From Certhia americana (taxonomy: Eukaryota; Chordata; Aves; Passeriformes; Certhiidae), in assembly GCA_018697195.1 (NCBI GenBank), contig CM031872.1, positions 7,056,930 to 7,120,929 of the forward strand: a DNA stretch of 64,000 bases. The letters run 5' to 3'. The translations under genes were made by a program, and so were the position numbers. Every line of letters begins with the position of its first letter. The first letter of the stretch is position 1. This document shows, one piece after another, positions 24,380 through 36,590 of this stretch. The notes beneath the pieces are model-generated. The model was not told the origin of the DNA, did no database searches, and saw nothing but the letters and a program-made list of their open reading frames with translations.

Positions 24380-25150
24380 AATGAACTTTAATGAAGTTTA
24401 ACAAAAATAAGTGTCAGATTCTGCACCTGGGATGGGACAACTCTGGATGTACTGACTGGGGAATGAAAGGCTGGAAAGCAGTTCCATGGAAAGGGTCCTG
24501 GAGGTCCTGGTTGATGGCCAATTGGACATGAGTGAGCAGTGTCCTGGAGCCAGGAGTGACATCCCTGTCCCGGGGTCATCAGGACCAGCATTGATGGCCA
24601 AGTCAGGAAGGGATTGTCCATCTCTGCTCTGGGCTGGGACAGCCTCACCTCCACTGCAGGAGCAGTTTTGGGCACCACAGGATTATCTAAGGATGACCCC
24701 AAGGATCTAAAGCTGTTAGAGAGTGTCCAAGAAGGGACATGAAAATGTTGTAGGATTTAGAGGGGAAGCCATGTGAGGAATGGCTGAGGACACTTTGTTT
24801 GTCTCCTCTCTCTGCTGGAGGAGACTGAGGGGAGGCTCATTGGGACCTGCAGCTCCTCCCAAGGGGCAGCTCTGAGCTCTGCTCTCTGTGACAGGGACAG
24901 CACCCAGGGAACAGCTGGAGCTGGACCAGGGCAGGCTCAGGCTGCAGCTCAGGGCAAGGTTCTTCCCCCAGAGGGTGCTGGGCACTGCCCAGGGAATGGG
25001 CACGGCCCCGAGGCTGCCAGAGCTCCAGGAGCCTTTGGACAGCGCTGCCAGGGATGCACAGGGTGGGAGTGCTGGGGGGTCTGTGAAGGGCCAGGTGTGC
25101 ACTGGATGATCCTGGTTGGTGTTTTCCAACTGAGGAGTTTCTGTGACTCA
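24380..25150 (+). mobile_element. CR1 LINE, 3' ~770 bases, group B
   Basis: The longest CR1 copy here. It starts in the end of the polymerase region ('agattctgcacctgggatgg', 'ggtcctggaggtcctggttg', 'gagtgagcagtgtcctggag') and continues through 'tctgctctgggctgggacag', 'agagtgtccaagaagggaca' and the full group B block ('gtgctgggcactgcccaggg'). It ends at 'gaggagtttctgtgact'. A small insertion ('cgctgc') breaks the usual 'gacatcccaggg' word. Frames are broken throughout, so the copy is inactive. Confidence 0.9.
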
Positions 25151-26126
25151 GCTGTTCCATGCCCAGAGGATGGCTGAGCAGTGATAGTGAAATCCTTGCA
25201 GTCCCATCACTTCACCCTTAACCCATTGGGCAAACACCTCCAGACACATTGTCATTGATTCTGACACCATCTCTTCCTTTGCTCATGTGAAGAGCCATCA
25301 GTTTCAGGGCAGAGCCAGCTGGAGCGCTTATTTTATTATTTTATTTTTATTTTGTAGATGGTTTGTGAGCTCGGTCATTCACTCTAAAGCTGAGATCTGC
25401 ACCCACAGAGAGCCCAGAATCCCAGCTTTAGAGAACAACCCTCATTCTTAGCCCACACTGGATAACCCAACTCCCACCAGAAGCACTGCAGGGCAATGTC
25501 TTCTCTTTGCCTTCTCACATGGAAACTGCACTGGTTTTTCCCCTTAATTTAAGCCTGCTGATGATAAGCAAGGCCCATTTAATTTTCTGTCCTTGTTTGC
25601 TCATTAATTCCACTGAATTACTTTATTTACTAACATACTTCTTCTGAATTACTTGATTACTCAACTAAATTTATTTATTTATTTACAGTGGATAGCAGAA
25701 GAGAAAAACAGCTTCAGTGGATCCCTGCTGACAGTCCCCCAAACCACAGCCTGTGAGTGGCAGTGAAATCCCTGGATTTTGGATGGTGCCAGCACATTGC
25801 ATAAACTCTGGGCAAAGCAGCAGATGTGTCCTTCAGAGGGACATTTCCCCAAACCAGAGGGCAGATTTTCATGTTACTTTATTGTCTCCAGATGTTGCTT
25901 GCCCAAATGAGGACAAGCCTGAGGACAGACTGAGTGGTGTGAACAGTGCAGAGCAAGCCATGGAAACTCTGGGGGGGATCCTGGCAGCATGATACCTCCC
26001 AAATTATGGAGTTGGAAACCATGCAACTCTGAGCAACCAACTGAACAAATGGAGATAAACCAAACCCCCCTTTGGCTTCTTCACTCCTACCAAGTGTGCT
26101 GAAGTTTCTTGTGTAATTTTTTATTT
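25151..26126. other. Unique non-coding DNA with ATTT-rich patches
   Basis: ATTT-type low-complexity patches at 25329-25354 and 25672-25686. A possible small exon at 25689-25752 is discussed in the findings. No other content. Confidence 0.45.
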
Positions 26127-26315
26127 AATAGAATCCTGGAGCCTCCTGAGTTGGAGGGACCCACCAGGATCATCCAGCCCTTGTCCCTGCACAGATCCCC
26201 CAACACTCCCAGCCTGTGCATCCCTGGGATGTCCAAAGGCTGCTGGAGCTCTGGCAGCCTCGGGGCCGTGCCCATTCCCTGGGCAGTGCCCAGCACCCTC
26301 TGGGGGAAGAACCGT
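26127..26315 (-). mobile_element. CR1 LINE 3' end, group B
   Basis: Reverse complement of the group B tail. It runs from 'tagaatcctggagcctcctg' through 'gatcatccagcccttgtcc' and 'cagcctgtgcatccctggga', reaches 'ccctgggcagtgcccagcac', and breaks off at the 'gggggaagaacc' word. This is the same 5' cut point as the copy at 18975. The sense strand is -. Confidence 0.92.
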
Positions 26316-29300
26316 TCAAACAGCACGAGCCAAGAAGAGGAGCAAAATCTGGGTGGTTCTATGCAGTGCTCTGAAAGAAAGTGAACAACAGCTTTTCCAG
26401 GAGACCCCCGAGGGAGTTTGGCTTATTATTAGACCCTGAATGAGGTTGTGTAATATTAGAGGGTCTAATGGGAAACAGATTTCTGTGAGAGCTTTCTGAG
26501 GGCACCCAGAAAAACGTCCTCTTCCAAACCCTGGGCATTTGGGATGAACAACAGCTTGTTTACTCCTGCAGAAGTTCGTGCTGCTGGCCTGAGAGTAGTT
26601 AGGAAAGATGGTATCTTTAGCAGCTGCTGTAAGCCAGACTGGAAATATTTCTTCAGGAATCCATGGGTACTTGGTGTCCAGTAAGTACCATGGGGTCCAT
26701 AATGGTGCCCAGTGAATTATCCCTTCAGTCACAGCACAGGATTATGGATCCTCTCTTTACTATGCAGCTCTGGAAGACCCAAAATTGAGTAAGACTCAAC
26801 CTGCTCAGCTCATTTCACTTTTCTGCTGCAAGTGAGGTATTGTCTCCTACCCTTCTGATCAGGGCATCGCAATATGCAGCAGTAAATGCATATTCCCCAG
26901 GGCACAGCAGAAAATGCTGATTGGTCTGGTGGTCTCATGATGCAGTTTGGGGCAAACAAGCTTCTGTTGTCAAATTCTACCTATTTTGTCCCTAAATTTG
27001 TGCTCCTGCTTCTCACCATGAGCTCAATCTGAGCACTCGAGATGATAATAATGACATTCCAATGAAATTGTTGTAGCATATCAATTTAAATATCATCTTG
27101 CAATTGCATTAATTTTGCAAACTGAGTGTGTGGTGCTGTTACAGCTACAGCAGGGACTGTCTGGAGTGAGGCTCTTGGAAGTTAAATGATATTAGAGATC
27201 CTTATCTGCAGCAGCTGGACATGTTCAGCATCACTCCTGACAAACCCACTGCAAACCCCACAGCAGATTACAGTCCACAGCTCTGTGTTGGACCATCTGT
27301 TCTGTTTCCCCCTTGGAAAGCCTTGGGAATTCGGGAGCAGCAACACGAAGGTCACCGCTGCAAGTGAGAGATTTTGTCACTGCCTTCAGCTTCACCTCTT
27401 GGATTTTACAGATTTCCAGCCCCAAGAATTTTCTGCAGTACTCAAGGATTGCTGAGCTCTTCATCCCTCTCTGGCTCTCTTTCCTTGCTGGTTTAGATGT
27501 GCAGGAAAGCAGGCACATTGCCAGATGCTAGCGAGGTTCTAGCACAAGGTCTGCCTTCCTGCATTACTTAATTGCATTTGTTGTGTTTTTTGTATTTACG
27601 TCTTTTTTTCCAACAGGGCTGTGAGGAGTATTTGAGCTGTCAGTGGTGCTGTACATTCCCAGACCTCCCATCTGAGCCCAACAAGCTGAGTTTTTTTAGA
27701 ATTTAACTGAGGACAGGCAGTGATACTGCCAGGGACCAGCATGGAATTTTCACCAGGCTCTGCTTTGGGTGATTTACACTGTTGGGTCTGATTTGTTAGC
27801 CAGCAAAATGACTATGGCAATGAGTGTTCTTTGCTCCCTGAAATACTGTGTTTTACAGGGCAGAAGTGGCACAGCTGAGAGGCTGCTGCTGGAGCAGTCA
27901 CACCAAAATAGGGGTGAAAATCCATATTTTTATGCACTTCCAGTAGTGACCTCTGACATACTGCACCCCTTATCCTGAGGCTGGTGAAGGACATTTTTTC
28001 ACCCTCTCTCATGATTACCATTACATCAGGATTGAGACTCAATAAACTGATTTTAATCCTGCAGCCCACAGGGTCTGGCCTGGCTCACAAATGGTTTAGC
28101 TCCTGCAGCTCAGCAACTCATCTGTAATTAAGGGCATCCGTCAATAAAACATCCTCCTCTCTTGGGGCTGACAGGTGCTGAGGGCTGCTTTGAGCTGGGG
28201 TTTATTCCCAAAGAACTCCAAAGGCTCTGCCAGTCCCTGCTGGACACCAGGGGACCTCAAAGCCCTCCAGGGTGGTGGCCCTGGGCTGGTGGCAGGGTCG
28301 TGGTGCCCGTGGCAGGACAGGCTGGGGGTCTGTGCCTGTGCAGGTTTCTAGCTGTGCACAATCCCTCTGCTTCTGGGCACTGGGATACTCAGAAACACCA
28401 ATGTCTTTACGTTGCACAAGTGTTCCTGAAAATTCCTGGAAAGTCAGCTTGAGTTGTGCCCACAGATCGCCTCAGGCCTGCACGGTACCAGCAGCTCCAC
28501 GTGGTTTTCAGAACAAGCTGGATTTTGCTCTTTGCTAATCGGAAACGGGTCAAGGGTAAAACTTCGACCAATTTTGTATCTGAGGAGAGCTCCAGGGAGA
28601 AGTTGCAGCAGCTTAAAGAGAGGCAGCTGCATTCCAGAAATAACTGCTGTTCCCTCAGCACGGGGAACAAACCGGGCACCCCCAGAGCAGCATGTTTATT
28701 CCAAACAGCACACCAGTTTTATTTTTTTTCCCAGGAAAAAAAATTTGAGGAAACTCCTCCTGGCTTCCAAGAAAACTTTACAAGGGTACTTTAAAGGAAA
28801 GCAGGAACTTTAAGGCAGTGGTGACCACTGAGCTGTCACAAGCCCCAGCAGGCTGAGAGAGCCTGGGGGAGCCAGTACAAATTTCCAGGTTCATTTTAGG
28901 GCCAGAAAGAGCCCCCTTGTAATATTGTATGAACTATGTCAATTTTCTCTTCTAATTTCATCTTTTCACTTCTGGAAGGATAGAAAATAATACCAGGTAT
29001 GACTACAAGAGAGAAATGAGGTTTTTCTTCTCCGTGCATCAGATCGAAAATGCTGCTGAGATTTTGAGGCTTTCTTATAATTAAGAGGATGCAGCTTCTG
29101 AGCTCTTGGTAGAATCATTACTAGGGTTTATTCATGCAGAATTTTACAGAATCCATCATATTGTCCAGACTTTATGTGTGAGCTGAGGTGGCCTCTCATC
29201 CACAGTTCAGATCCAAGCTGGGCTCCAGGGACTCTGGGTTTGTCAGAAATCCAACATGACATAACAATTTCATTTGCTAGAGATAAATACCCTGTAAACA

Positions 29301-29700
29301 ATGCCAGCAGAGCTTGCTGTTCCTTCAGGAGGGATGTTTCCATCCATGGAAAACAAACATCTGGGCTTTGGTTTGTTCCTTTATTGCTGCCCATTGCTGC
29401 CTTTTGCATTTACAGAGCAGCAGGAGGTCACTGTCCAGGGACTCCCTTTATATGACTTTTGTTCAGAAAATATTCTTGAGGATTGCAAAGATTATCCATG
29501 AATCATGCCCATAATGCCTAATTTGCTGTAGACAAACATTTCCACTTTGTAGTAATTTCCCTCATCTCTGGGTGAAAGCAAAGAACACAGTGGAAACTCT
29601 TATTTTCCATGAAAACCAGAGGCATTGGGACTGTCAAGTTCTGCTTTTCAGACTCTTCATCTCACAGGTAAAACTGGGACAACTCCACAGTGTTTTCAAG
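26316..29700. other. Unique non-coding DNA
   Basis: An inverted repeat at 26428-26469 is listed separately. The segment 27040-27130 is AT-rich with repeated TTGCAA words (C/EBP-like), possibly regulatory. Frames of 112-119 codons at 28454-28813 overlap each other and lack domains. Nothing else supported. Confidence 0.4.
26428..26469. repeat. Perfect 10-bp inverted repeat (stem-loop)
   Basis: ATTAGACCCT at 26428-26437 and its exact reverse complement AGGGTCTAAT at 26460-26469, with a 22-base loop. No element boundaries or target-site duplication are seen around it. Confidence 0.7.
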
Positions 29701-32700
29701 GAGTCTGGATCCAAAAAGCAAGCAGGAAGCATCAGATAGGAGATAAAATCTAAAAGAGTGATTGGACTCTGCAATGATAGATGTTGCCTAAGTGGGCAGA
29801 CGATATTTAAGTTTGTTGCAGCTAAACAGGTAAATTTACTAGTGGTAACTAAAGTTTATCAGTATAGAAAGTGTAAAATATTGTGTTCCACAAGCAGAGA
29901 GCATCCAGAATATGGGTCTGACAAGGGCAAAAGTCACTGGTGGAAACTGGATATCCTGCTGTAGTGGATAAACATCTCTGTAAGATGGGGCTAGCTGGGA
30001 TAAAGAGCAAGAAATGCACATTTTGTCCCTAAATTGTGCAATCTCATGAACTTTGAATTCTTCAGCCCTCAAGTCATCACCATCTCCCACCAGTCTCTTT
30101 ATCCTAACTTAGTCACTGAACCTGGACCAGGTGGGCTCTGTGTCAGGGTCCAAGCAGCCAAATTTACCAAGCCTCTTCCTGAGCCCTGCCTGGAAGCAAC
30201 AGGACTCCTACACCTCCCCATGGGAAGAAAATGAAAGGTCTGTTCCAAAAGAAAAGCAGAATTGTGTCAGCAGCCCAGGGAAGCTTTGTGCTGACAGGAA
30301 ATGTATTGGTGCTGGGTTTGAACTCAAGAAGTATCTCATGTGGAAATTCTGGGGCAGAGTTTTCCACCTTCCTAATAACCAAGTGGTTCTTAGAGGAGAA
30401 GCCAAATCATAGTACCTGGCTACAAACACAGATCCAAACATGAAAAACAAATCAAAACCTGATTTCTCATTATCCCAGCTCCTACTGAACAAGAAAATTC
30501 ATTATGTCTTCATGATCAGTCATTTCATGATGACCCTGGACACACTTTACATCGGGACTTGCCAAGGCACTGTATGGAAGGGCAAAATGTTCCAGTTCCT
30601 TCAGACTCCACCAGGAGAAAGTTCCTTTGTTGTCCAGCCCATTGGTAGCTGAGGCTGCCCTGCCAGGACCTAGCAAACAGATGAGCAATCCCATCTCATC
30701 TAGCAATTATTATTCCTTCCAGTTTTCCTCATTTTTCACAGTAGTTTTCTCACCCAAGGTGCTCAGAAGAGCCCCCCAGCACCACAGGAGACAGCTGTGC
30801 TTTGGTTCAGGGTCTGTGTGGTGGGACAGGAGTCTGGGAGGGGACTTCACTGCTGATCCTGCATGGCCACAGAGCAGCTGGCAAAGACCCACCTGCAGCT
30901 GGCAGAGGATTAGCACAGAAATGCTGGGATGGACACACAGCCCTTGTCCAGCCAGGCCAGATCTCACTGCAGATGTGCAGGAGAAAGATTTCCTTCTCAG
31001 CAGTGGGAAGAAAGTAATTTACAGGAGTTTTAGGAGTAAAAATAGAACAAAGGCCAGACTTGCAGGCACCGGACCCTTCATCTGAGGGTGCAGGTGCAGT
31101 CCTGCCTGGGGGACCAGGCACAGGGCAAGATGCCTGGGTCACACCTCAGCAGTCACCATGAGAAGGGAGAGAAAAACAGGAGAGATTCCCGGGATGGGCA
31201 GGGATGGGGCAGAGATCAAACAGAAACTGAAATCAAGGGACATGCCTAGGCTGCGGTGACAGTGCTACGAGGGCACAGGGCTGCCAGGGCTCAGCACAAG
31301 CTCTCCTGGTGCTTGCTGGTGCCAGAGGCCTCTGCAGCAGTTCCAGCTCCATTCCAGGCCAGCTCTCAGCACTGCAAGGGTCTGCACTGAGGTTAAAACA
31401 GCCAAGTATTCCAGAACACACTGACACTGGGAAACATGGCAGAGTTTTACTCAGGAAAGCAAGGACACAACCTTTCCAGCACCAGCCAGCCTTTCACATT
31501 CACCACTCAATCACTTCTCATTATCAGAAGCATTTATTTCTCAGCAAAGTGCTTCCAGCATCAGTACACATTTTGAACCATATTATTCTTCAAGTCAAGG
31601 TCTGTACATGCAGCCTGTATCAAACTGCTCCATTATTGCCTTCTGCCAGGCAGTCTCTCATGGCTCAGCCATGTGTTCCCAGGCTCCAAGCCCAGCTGCT
31701 CTTGGAAACCATGCTCCAAGCACATGTTCCTGCATGGGATGTTCTTTATTATTTTCAGCTTTATTTTATTGGTGCACGTCCTCCCTGTGTGCCCCCAAAG
31801 GGCTGCTTTCAGTAGGGTTTGTACAAAGTTGTTTGATTGGCTTCAGGCTTCTTTGTGAGTTTATCCAATGCCAAGCTCAGGCGCTGAACCCATGCCAGGT
31901 AATTCATCATTTCTCCTTAAAAGCTATAGACAGAATCCTGCTCTTAGCTTGTCAGATAAAGGCCTGAGAATTGCCTTTCAGCCCACCTAATGAGGGTTTG
32001 TGTTTTTCTACGCTTGGGAGGATGGATGGTCTTAATTTCTGGTTTCTTTCAAAGAGAGCAATTTTCTTCCACAAAAAAGACCAGGAATAATAGACACAAT
32101 GTGGTTTATTCTGAGTCACCCTTTAACCATTTGTACTTATATTTTCTCTTTGTGCATCTACCCTGAAACTCAGTGTCCTCTTCAGCTGCTGCTGTACATT
32201 TTCCCCTGCCATGAGACATTTCTGTGTCTGAAGGTTTAATGCACAGCCAGCATCCCCTCTTGGACTTGATGACAGACTCCACAAATACTTCCCTCAAACC
32301 TGAGGTGTTCCAGACAGGGATTTCCTATTCCAGCTGTGCAGAAGTTGTCTGTTGGATGTGAGGAAGCTGAGACTTGGTGCACAATGCAGGGCCAGAGCTC
32401 CTCCTGTGCGCAGAAATCTCCCAAGGGCCAGCACAGGGCACCGGGATCTGTAGAAGGAGTCTCCCAATCACTCTGGCACTGGCCGTATTGAACAATTCTC
32501 CACAAATATTCCTGGGTATCACAGGGGTTCTCATCGGCTAAATGCTAGACCCAAACTTCTGTTCTCTGTGATTCTTGCTTTCTCCACATTCACCCCACTT
32601 TTGTGACAGTCTCACCCCACACTGGAAGCTCAGCCTGGGAAGTGTTCAGTCCCACAGTCCATTAGATTCAGCCTTGAAGTGGCATCCAAAGAGCTCTCCA

Positions 32701-32822
32701 AGGGAGGATGAAACAGCAGGGAAGGAACAAAACATGGAATCCTAAGGAAGCAGTGATGTGTGAAGAGCTGAGAGGAAGAAATATATATACAATTGGTTTC
32801 CAGTGGGGAGCTGTCAGGTATA
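29701..32822. other. Unique non-coding DNA
   Basis: Frames of 152 codons (30627-31085, +) and 168 codons (31309-31815, +) face equally long frames in other phases and show no domain. No repeat family, tandem repeat or RNA gene recognised. Confidence 0.4.
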
Positions 32823-33270
32823 AGAGAATCCCAGACAAGTTTGGGGTGGAAGGGACTTTAAAAACCACCTAGTCCTATCCCATGGAGGGTGGGCAGTGAC
32901 CCTCCCACTGTCCCAGGCTGCTCCCAGCCCCAATGTCCAGCCTGGCCTGGGACACTGCCAGGGATCCAGGGGCAGCCACAGCTGCTCTGGGCACCCTGTG
33001 CCAGGGCCTGCCCACCCTGCCAGGGAACAATTCCTGCCCAATATCCCATCCAGTCCTGCCCTCTGGCAGTAGGAAGCCATTCCCTGTGACCTGTCCCTCT
33101 GTGCCTTTATGAAAAGTCCCTTTCCAGTTCCCTTGGAAGTCCTTCAGGTACTGAAAGGCTACAATAAAGTCACCTTGGAGCCTTCTCTTCTCCAGAGAGT
33201 AATTCCAATTCTCTCAGCATTTCCTCATATGAGAGGGCCTCCAGCTTTTGGAGCATCTTTGTGGCCTCTG
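32823..33270 (-). mobile_element. CR1 LINE 3' end, group A, ~450 bases
   Basis: Reverse complement of CR1. It reads from 'ttggggtggaagggacttta' past 'ccaggctgctcccagcccca', 'ggcagccacagctgctctgg' and 'ctgtgccagggcctgcccac', then 'ccagtcctgccctctggcag' and 'ttctcttctccagagagtaa'. It ends at 'ggagcatctttgtggcctct'. The tail motif at the left is degraded to 'gagaatcccag'. The sense strand is -. It carries the CTCF-like words on its sense strand. Confidence 0.93.
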
Positions 33271-33606
33271 TTTCTTTCCTTTTTTGATAAATAACTGCAA
33301 CTACTATGAAGAGCCCAAATATCAACATTTCTTTATAAACTTCTTAAGCTGCCGGGCTGGGGAAAAGGGCATGATTGATCTTGATGTCCTGACAGGGATG
33401 AGCTGAAGGACAGCAAATTCCAGCTTCGGTGGAATCACCTTGTGGTGGTGGTTCTGTGTCACTGATGGCTTTTGGTGCAGTTTGGAAAGATAATTGAAAA
33501 TCCTTGGAGCAGCACATTTCAGCAGTGCTGGTGCCATTTCATGCTAGAATTATGAGAAAATTATGATATGAAATGTTTGCAGAGGCAAAAGCTGCCAAAT
33601 TTCAGA

Positions 33607-33679
33607 GGCTCCATAGCTCAGGGGTTAGAGCACTGGTCTAGTAAACCAGGGGTCGTGAGTTCAAATCTCACTGGAGCCT
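33607..33679 (+). tRNA. tRNA-Thr, anticodon AGT
   Basis: A complete 73-base nuclear tRNA gene without an intron. Acceptor stem GGCTCCA (33607-33613) pairs perfectly with TGGAGCC (33672-33678), with discriminator T at 33679 and no encoded CCA. The D stem GCTC/GAGC holds an 8-base loop. The anticodon stem CTGGT/ACCAG (33633-33637 and 33645-33649) holds loop CTAGTAA, giving anticodon AGT at 33640-33642. The T stem GTGAG/CTCAC (33655-33659 and 33667-33671) holds loop TTCAAAT. Internal box A (TAGCTCAGGGG) and box B (GAGTTCAAATC) match polymerase III promoters, so no upstream promoter is needed. It should charge threonine; A34 is expected to be deaminated to inosine, reading ACU, ACC and ACA codons. 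The nearest strong T-run (six T) is at about 33754, some 75 bases downstream, which is far for a terminator. From memory, the body resembles vertebrate Thr-TGT genes more than Thr-AGT genes (see findings). No other tRNA is nearby. Confidence 0.95.
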
Positions 33680-35236
33680 AGGGAGGGTCTGCACCTCCTG
33701 CAAAGACCTCACTGCTTTATCTTCCTGTTTATTCCCTATGTGTTCCTGATGCTGTTTTTTAGAGCATCCACCCCAGCCTAAGTGAAACACAAACCTCCCC
33801 CAGCACCCACACCAAACAAGAGGCAATGAGAAGCAGAGAAACCAGCAGTGGCCAGAGTTGTACCCTTGAAATATTATTAGTGTACAGCAATAAGAGAAGG
33901 GGAACACCCAGTAATGGGATTTGGAGCCTTCTGGAACCTGCAGCCTCTGTGAGGGTCATTGATGGACAAAGCTGGAATGGCTGCCAGGTATTTACAGTCA
34001 GAGCTGGTCCATCTCTTCAGACATCAGCAGGACGATTGAATTACGGCTCCAGAGCTCAGCAATTGCAGAACTGACTGAAAACATTTTAAATATGGTTTGT
34101 GGTGGAGCAGCAATACCAGTCATCTACAGAACCCTGCTGGGGGGGACTGGAAATTGATAATTTCTAAGAATAAAGTAATAGGTAGGAATTAACCTTTTTT
34201 TTGGCATCTTGAATTCCATGAATTGCTGTCCAGATTTATGAGATTTCCTCCTCTACTTTTGCACATGTCTTTTCCCTGTTCATTTGAAAATGGACTCCCT
34301 ATATTGAATCCAAATGAGCCAAACCAGTGATGGAAAAGGTATTTTCTGAATTTCAAAAGGATCTTTTCCATCTGAAGGAAGGAAGGCTCAAAAGCCTGAG
34401 AGATTGTTGGGTGGTGGAGGGGGACACAGGGTGGCATGAGGGACATGGGGCTTTGTTTGCCTCTCCCCAGGCTGGTTCCTTCCAGCTCTTTTGTCCCAGA
34501 AAAGTAAGCTTTGGAGGGTTGATGTGTTTTCTCTCCATGGGGAGTGACCCTCTTGAAAGCAGGAGTTTCCCTGCTTTCCTCTGCATATATCCCAGTAAGA
34601 ACAAAGAAACAGAAGCCAGCAGGGTTCCCATTAATCTGCAATTAATAAACAAGCACAAGTTATTTTTATTGTAACCCCAGGTCCAGGAAAATGGACAGAT
34701 GGATTTTACTAAAAGGGAATTTATCTCCAGGCTGTTGTGGCTCTACCTGGCTTCCCCCATCCTTCATTCCAGTTTTATCTCTTTATTTGGCTTTTGGAGG
34801 AGACCACAGAGTAAGACCCAAAAAGATCTTTGTGGTTCAAGTTCACTTTTGCAATCAGGCCTGTGGGTTCAGATTAGCTGAGCTTGGTGGGTTTGGAAAT
34901 GATCCTCTGAAAAATTAATGTCTTTCCTTTCTGTGCAAAGAGGACAAATGTTCAGGATGTGTTTTGCTGAATTCTTAATCTCTGCAGCAGCTGATATTAA
35001 TGCCAGAGCTCCTCTCCCAGTGACCCTGCTGCAATGCAGAGCCCAAACTCTCTGATGCTGCTTGTTGAACACCAGCCTGGGGCAGAGATGACTTTTCGAG
35101 GGGACCTGGCCCTGGAATCCCTTTGTATCCATCACCAATCATCTCCTTCTCTTTCAAAGACAGAGCTTGACTAGAGAGAGAAAGAGGGGTTATGTCCGAA
35201 TCCTGAAGCCCAGGAAAATGTGGGAGGCAGGGAAGG
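33680..35236. other. Unique non-coding DNA downstream of the tRNA
   Basis: A T-run at 33754-33759 could be a back-up polymerase III terminator. Otherwise there are only overlapping small frames (up to 150 codons at 34189-34641, - strand, no domain). Confidence 0.4.
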
Positions 35237-35403
35237 CACCTCTTCAGTGTCCCCAGGGAATGGGCATGGCCCCGAGGCTGCCAGAGCTCCAGGAGCCTTT
35301 GAACATCCCAGGGATGCACAGGCTGGGAGTGTTGGGGGCTGGGTTCAATGATCCCTGGGGGTCCACCCCAGCTCAGGAGATTACAGCATTCTGGGATTCC
35401 ATG
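35237..35403 (+). mobile_element. CR1 LINE 3' end, group B, short
   Basis: Group B words 'gtccccagggaatgggcatg', 'ggctgccagagctccaggag' and 'catcccagggatgcacaggc', then the tail 'ttctgggattccatgg'. The 5' end is cut inside the diagnostic block. Confidence 0.88.
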
Positions 35404-36384
35404 GTCCTTGTCACCTGTGAGATGAAAATGCTACAGAGATGTGGAAAGGTTGTGCAGCTCTGCCACAGGGATGGGACCAGGCTGGTCCCCTGTGGGTTTG
35501 TTCTGGGACATGGTTATGACCTGCCCAGTCCACACCCAGACAGGCTTTTATTGCTTCCTTTAGGGAGATTTAAAGGTGCCTTCCTGTCTGTCCATGAAAA
35601 CTTGGTTTTGATATTCTCCTCACAACTTTAGAAGATAATTTCTATTTTTAAGCCCATCCTGGACTCTGTGCATTTCTCTGGAATACTTTTCATTCCTGGG
35701 TCTCCCACCAAGGGTTCCATCAAGCTGGACAGAGAAATCATTTCTTTCCTTATAAACAACATTGAATTTTGTGGCCCAGCAGCCCTGCACCATCGAGGTG
35801 CCCCAATCCCAGGACTGCGTTACAGAGCTGCATTTCTGCTTCCACTTCAGTCCTAGGAAAGGCCACAAATGCCTTAACTAATCCATTTCTTAAGACACGT
35901 GGGAAACAACAAATAGCTTAATCTGGGGGGGAAGCCTTGAGCCAGAGCCGGTGAAAATGTTCCCATGTTTAAAGAGGTTTTGGATTTAGAAATACAACTG
36001 ACACTAAAGTTAAAATCTAACATACACAGGGATCAAAGGGCAGATTTGTAGCCTCAGCCACAGAAAAAATACTTATTAAAGTTGGTAGGACTGCAGAATT
36101 CAGAGTGGGAAAAATCACCCAAATTTATCCATTTTCCAGTTCTCCCATACTGCATACGCTCAATCCATTATTCCAAACAAGATATTGTGGGTTTAACAAT
36201 AATGTTTTTAAAAAATAGGAAATGTTTCTGAAATAATATGAAAAAATATGAAATAATAGCTCCATGTTCCAGTATGCCAGAAACAGGCAGCCGCACAGGA
36301 TCCGCAGGGACATCTGTGCCCATCTTTCACTCACATCCAAGATGATCTTTCCAAAGCCTTGATGTGAAACTTTTCCCAGGGACG
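35404..36384. other. Unique non-coding DNA
   Basis: No supported element; the segment 35880-36250 is AT-rich and frame-poor. Confidence 0.45.
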
Positions 36385-36590
36385 TTGTCATCTCCCTGCC
36401 TCTCAAGCATTGGAACAGGTTCTCCAGAGAAGTGCTGGAGTCACCACCCCTGGAAATGTTCAAAAAACAAGTAGATGTGGTACTTTGAGGTAAGGTGCTG
36501 TGAGATATGCTTTAGTGGGCACAGGGGTGTTTGGCCAAAGGTTGGACTTGATCTTGGGGGTCTTTTCCAACCTCACTGTTTCAGGGATCT
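36385..36590 (+). mobile_element. CR1 LINE 3' end, older subfamily
   Basis: Words in CR1 order on the + strand: 'ggaacaggttctccagagaa', 'ctggagtcaccacccctgga', 'atgttcaaaaaacaagtaga', 'ggttggacttgatcttgggg' and 'tcttttccaacctcactgtt'. This is the CR1 type with 'ggagtcaccatccctggagg', distinct from groups A and B, and more diverged. Confidence 0.8.

Noticed and set aside
32236..32505. 89-codon cysteine-containing frame on the - strand as an exon
   Set aside because: Irregular cysteine spacing, no flanking splice signals of quality, and no family recognised.
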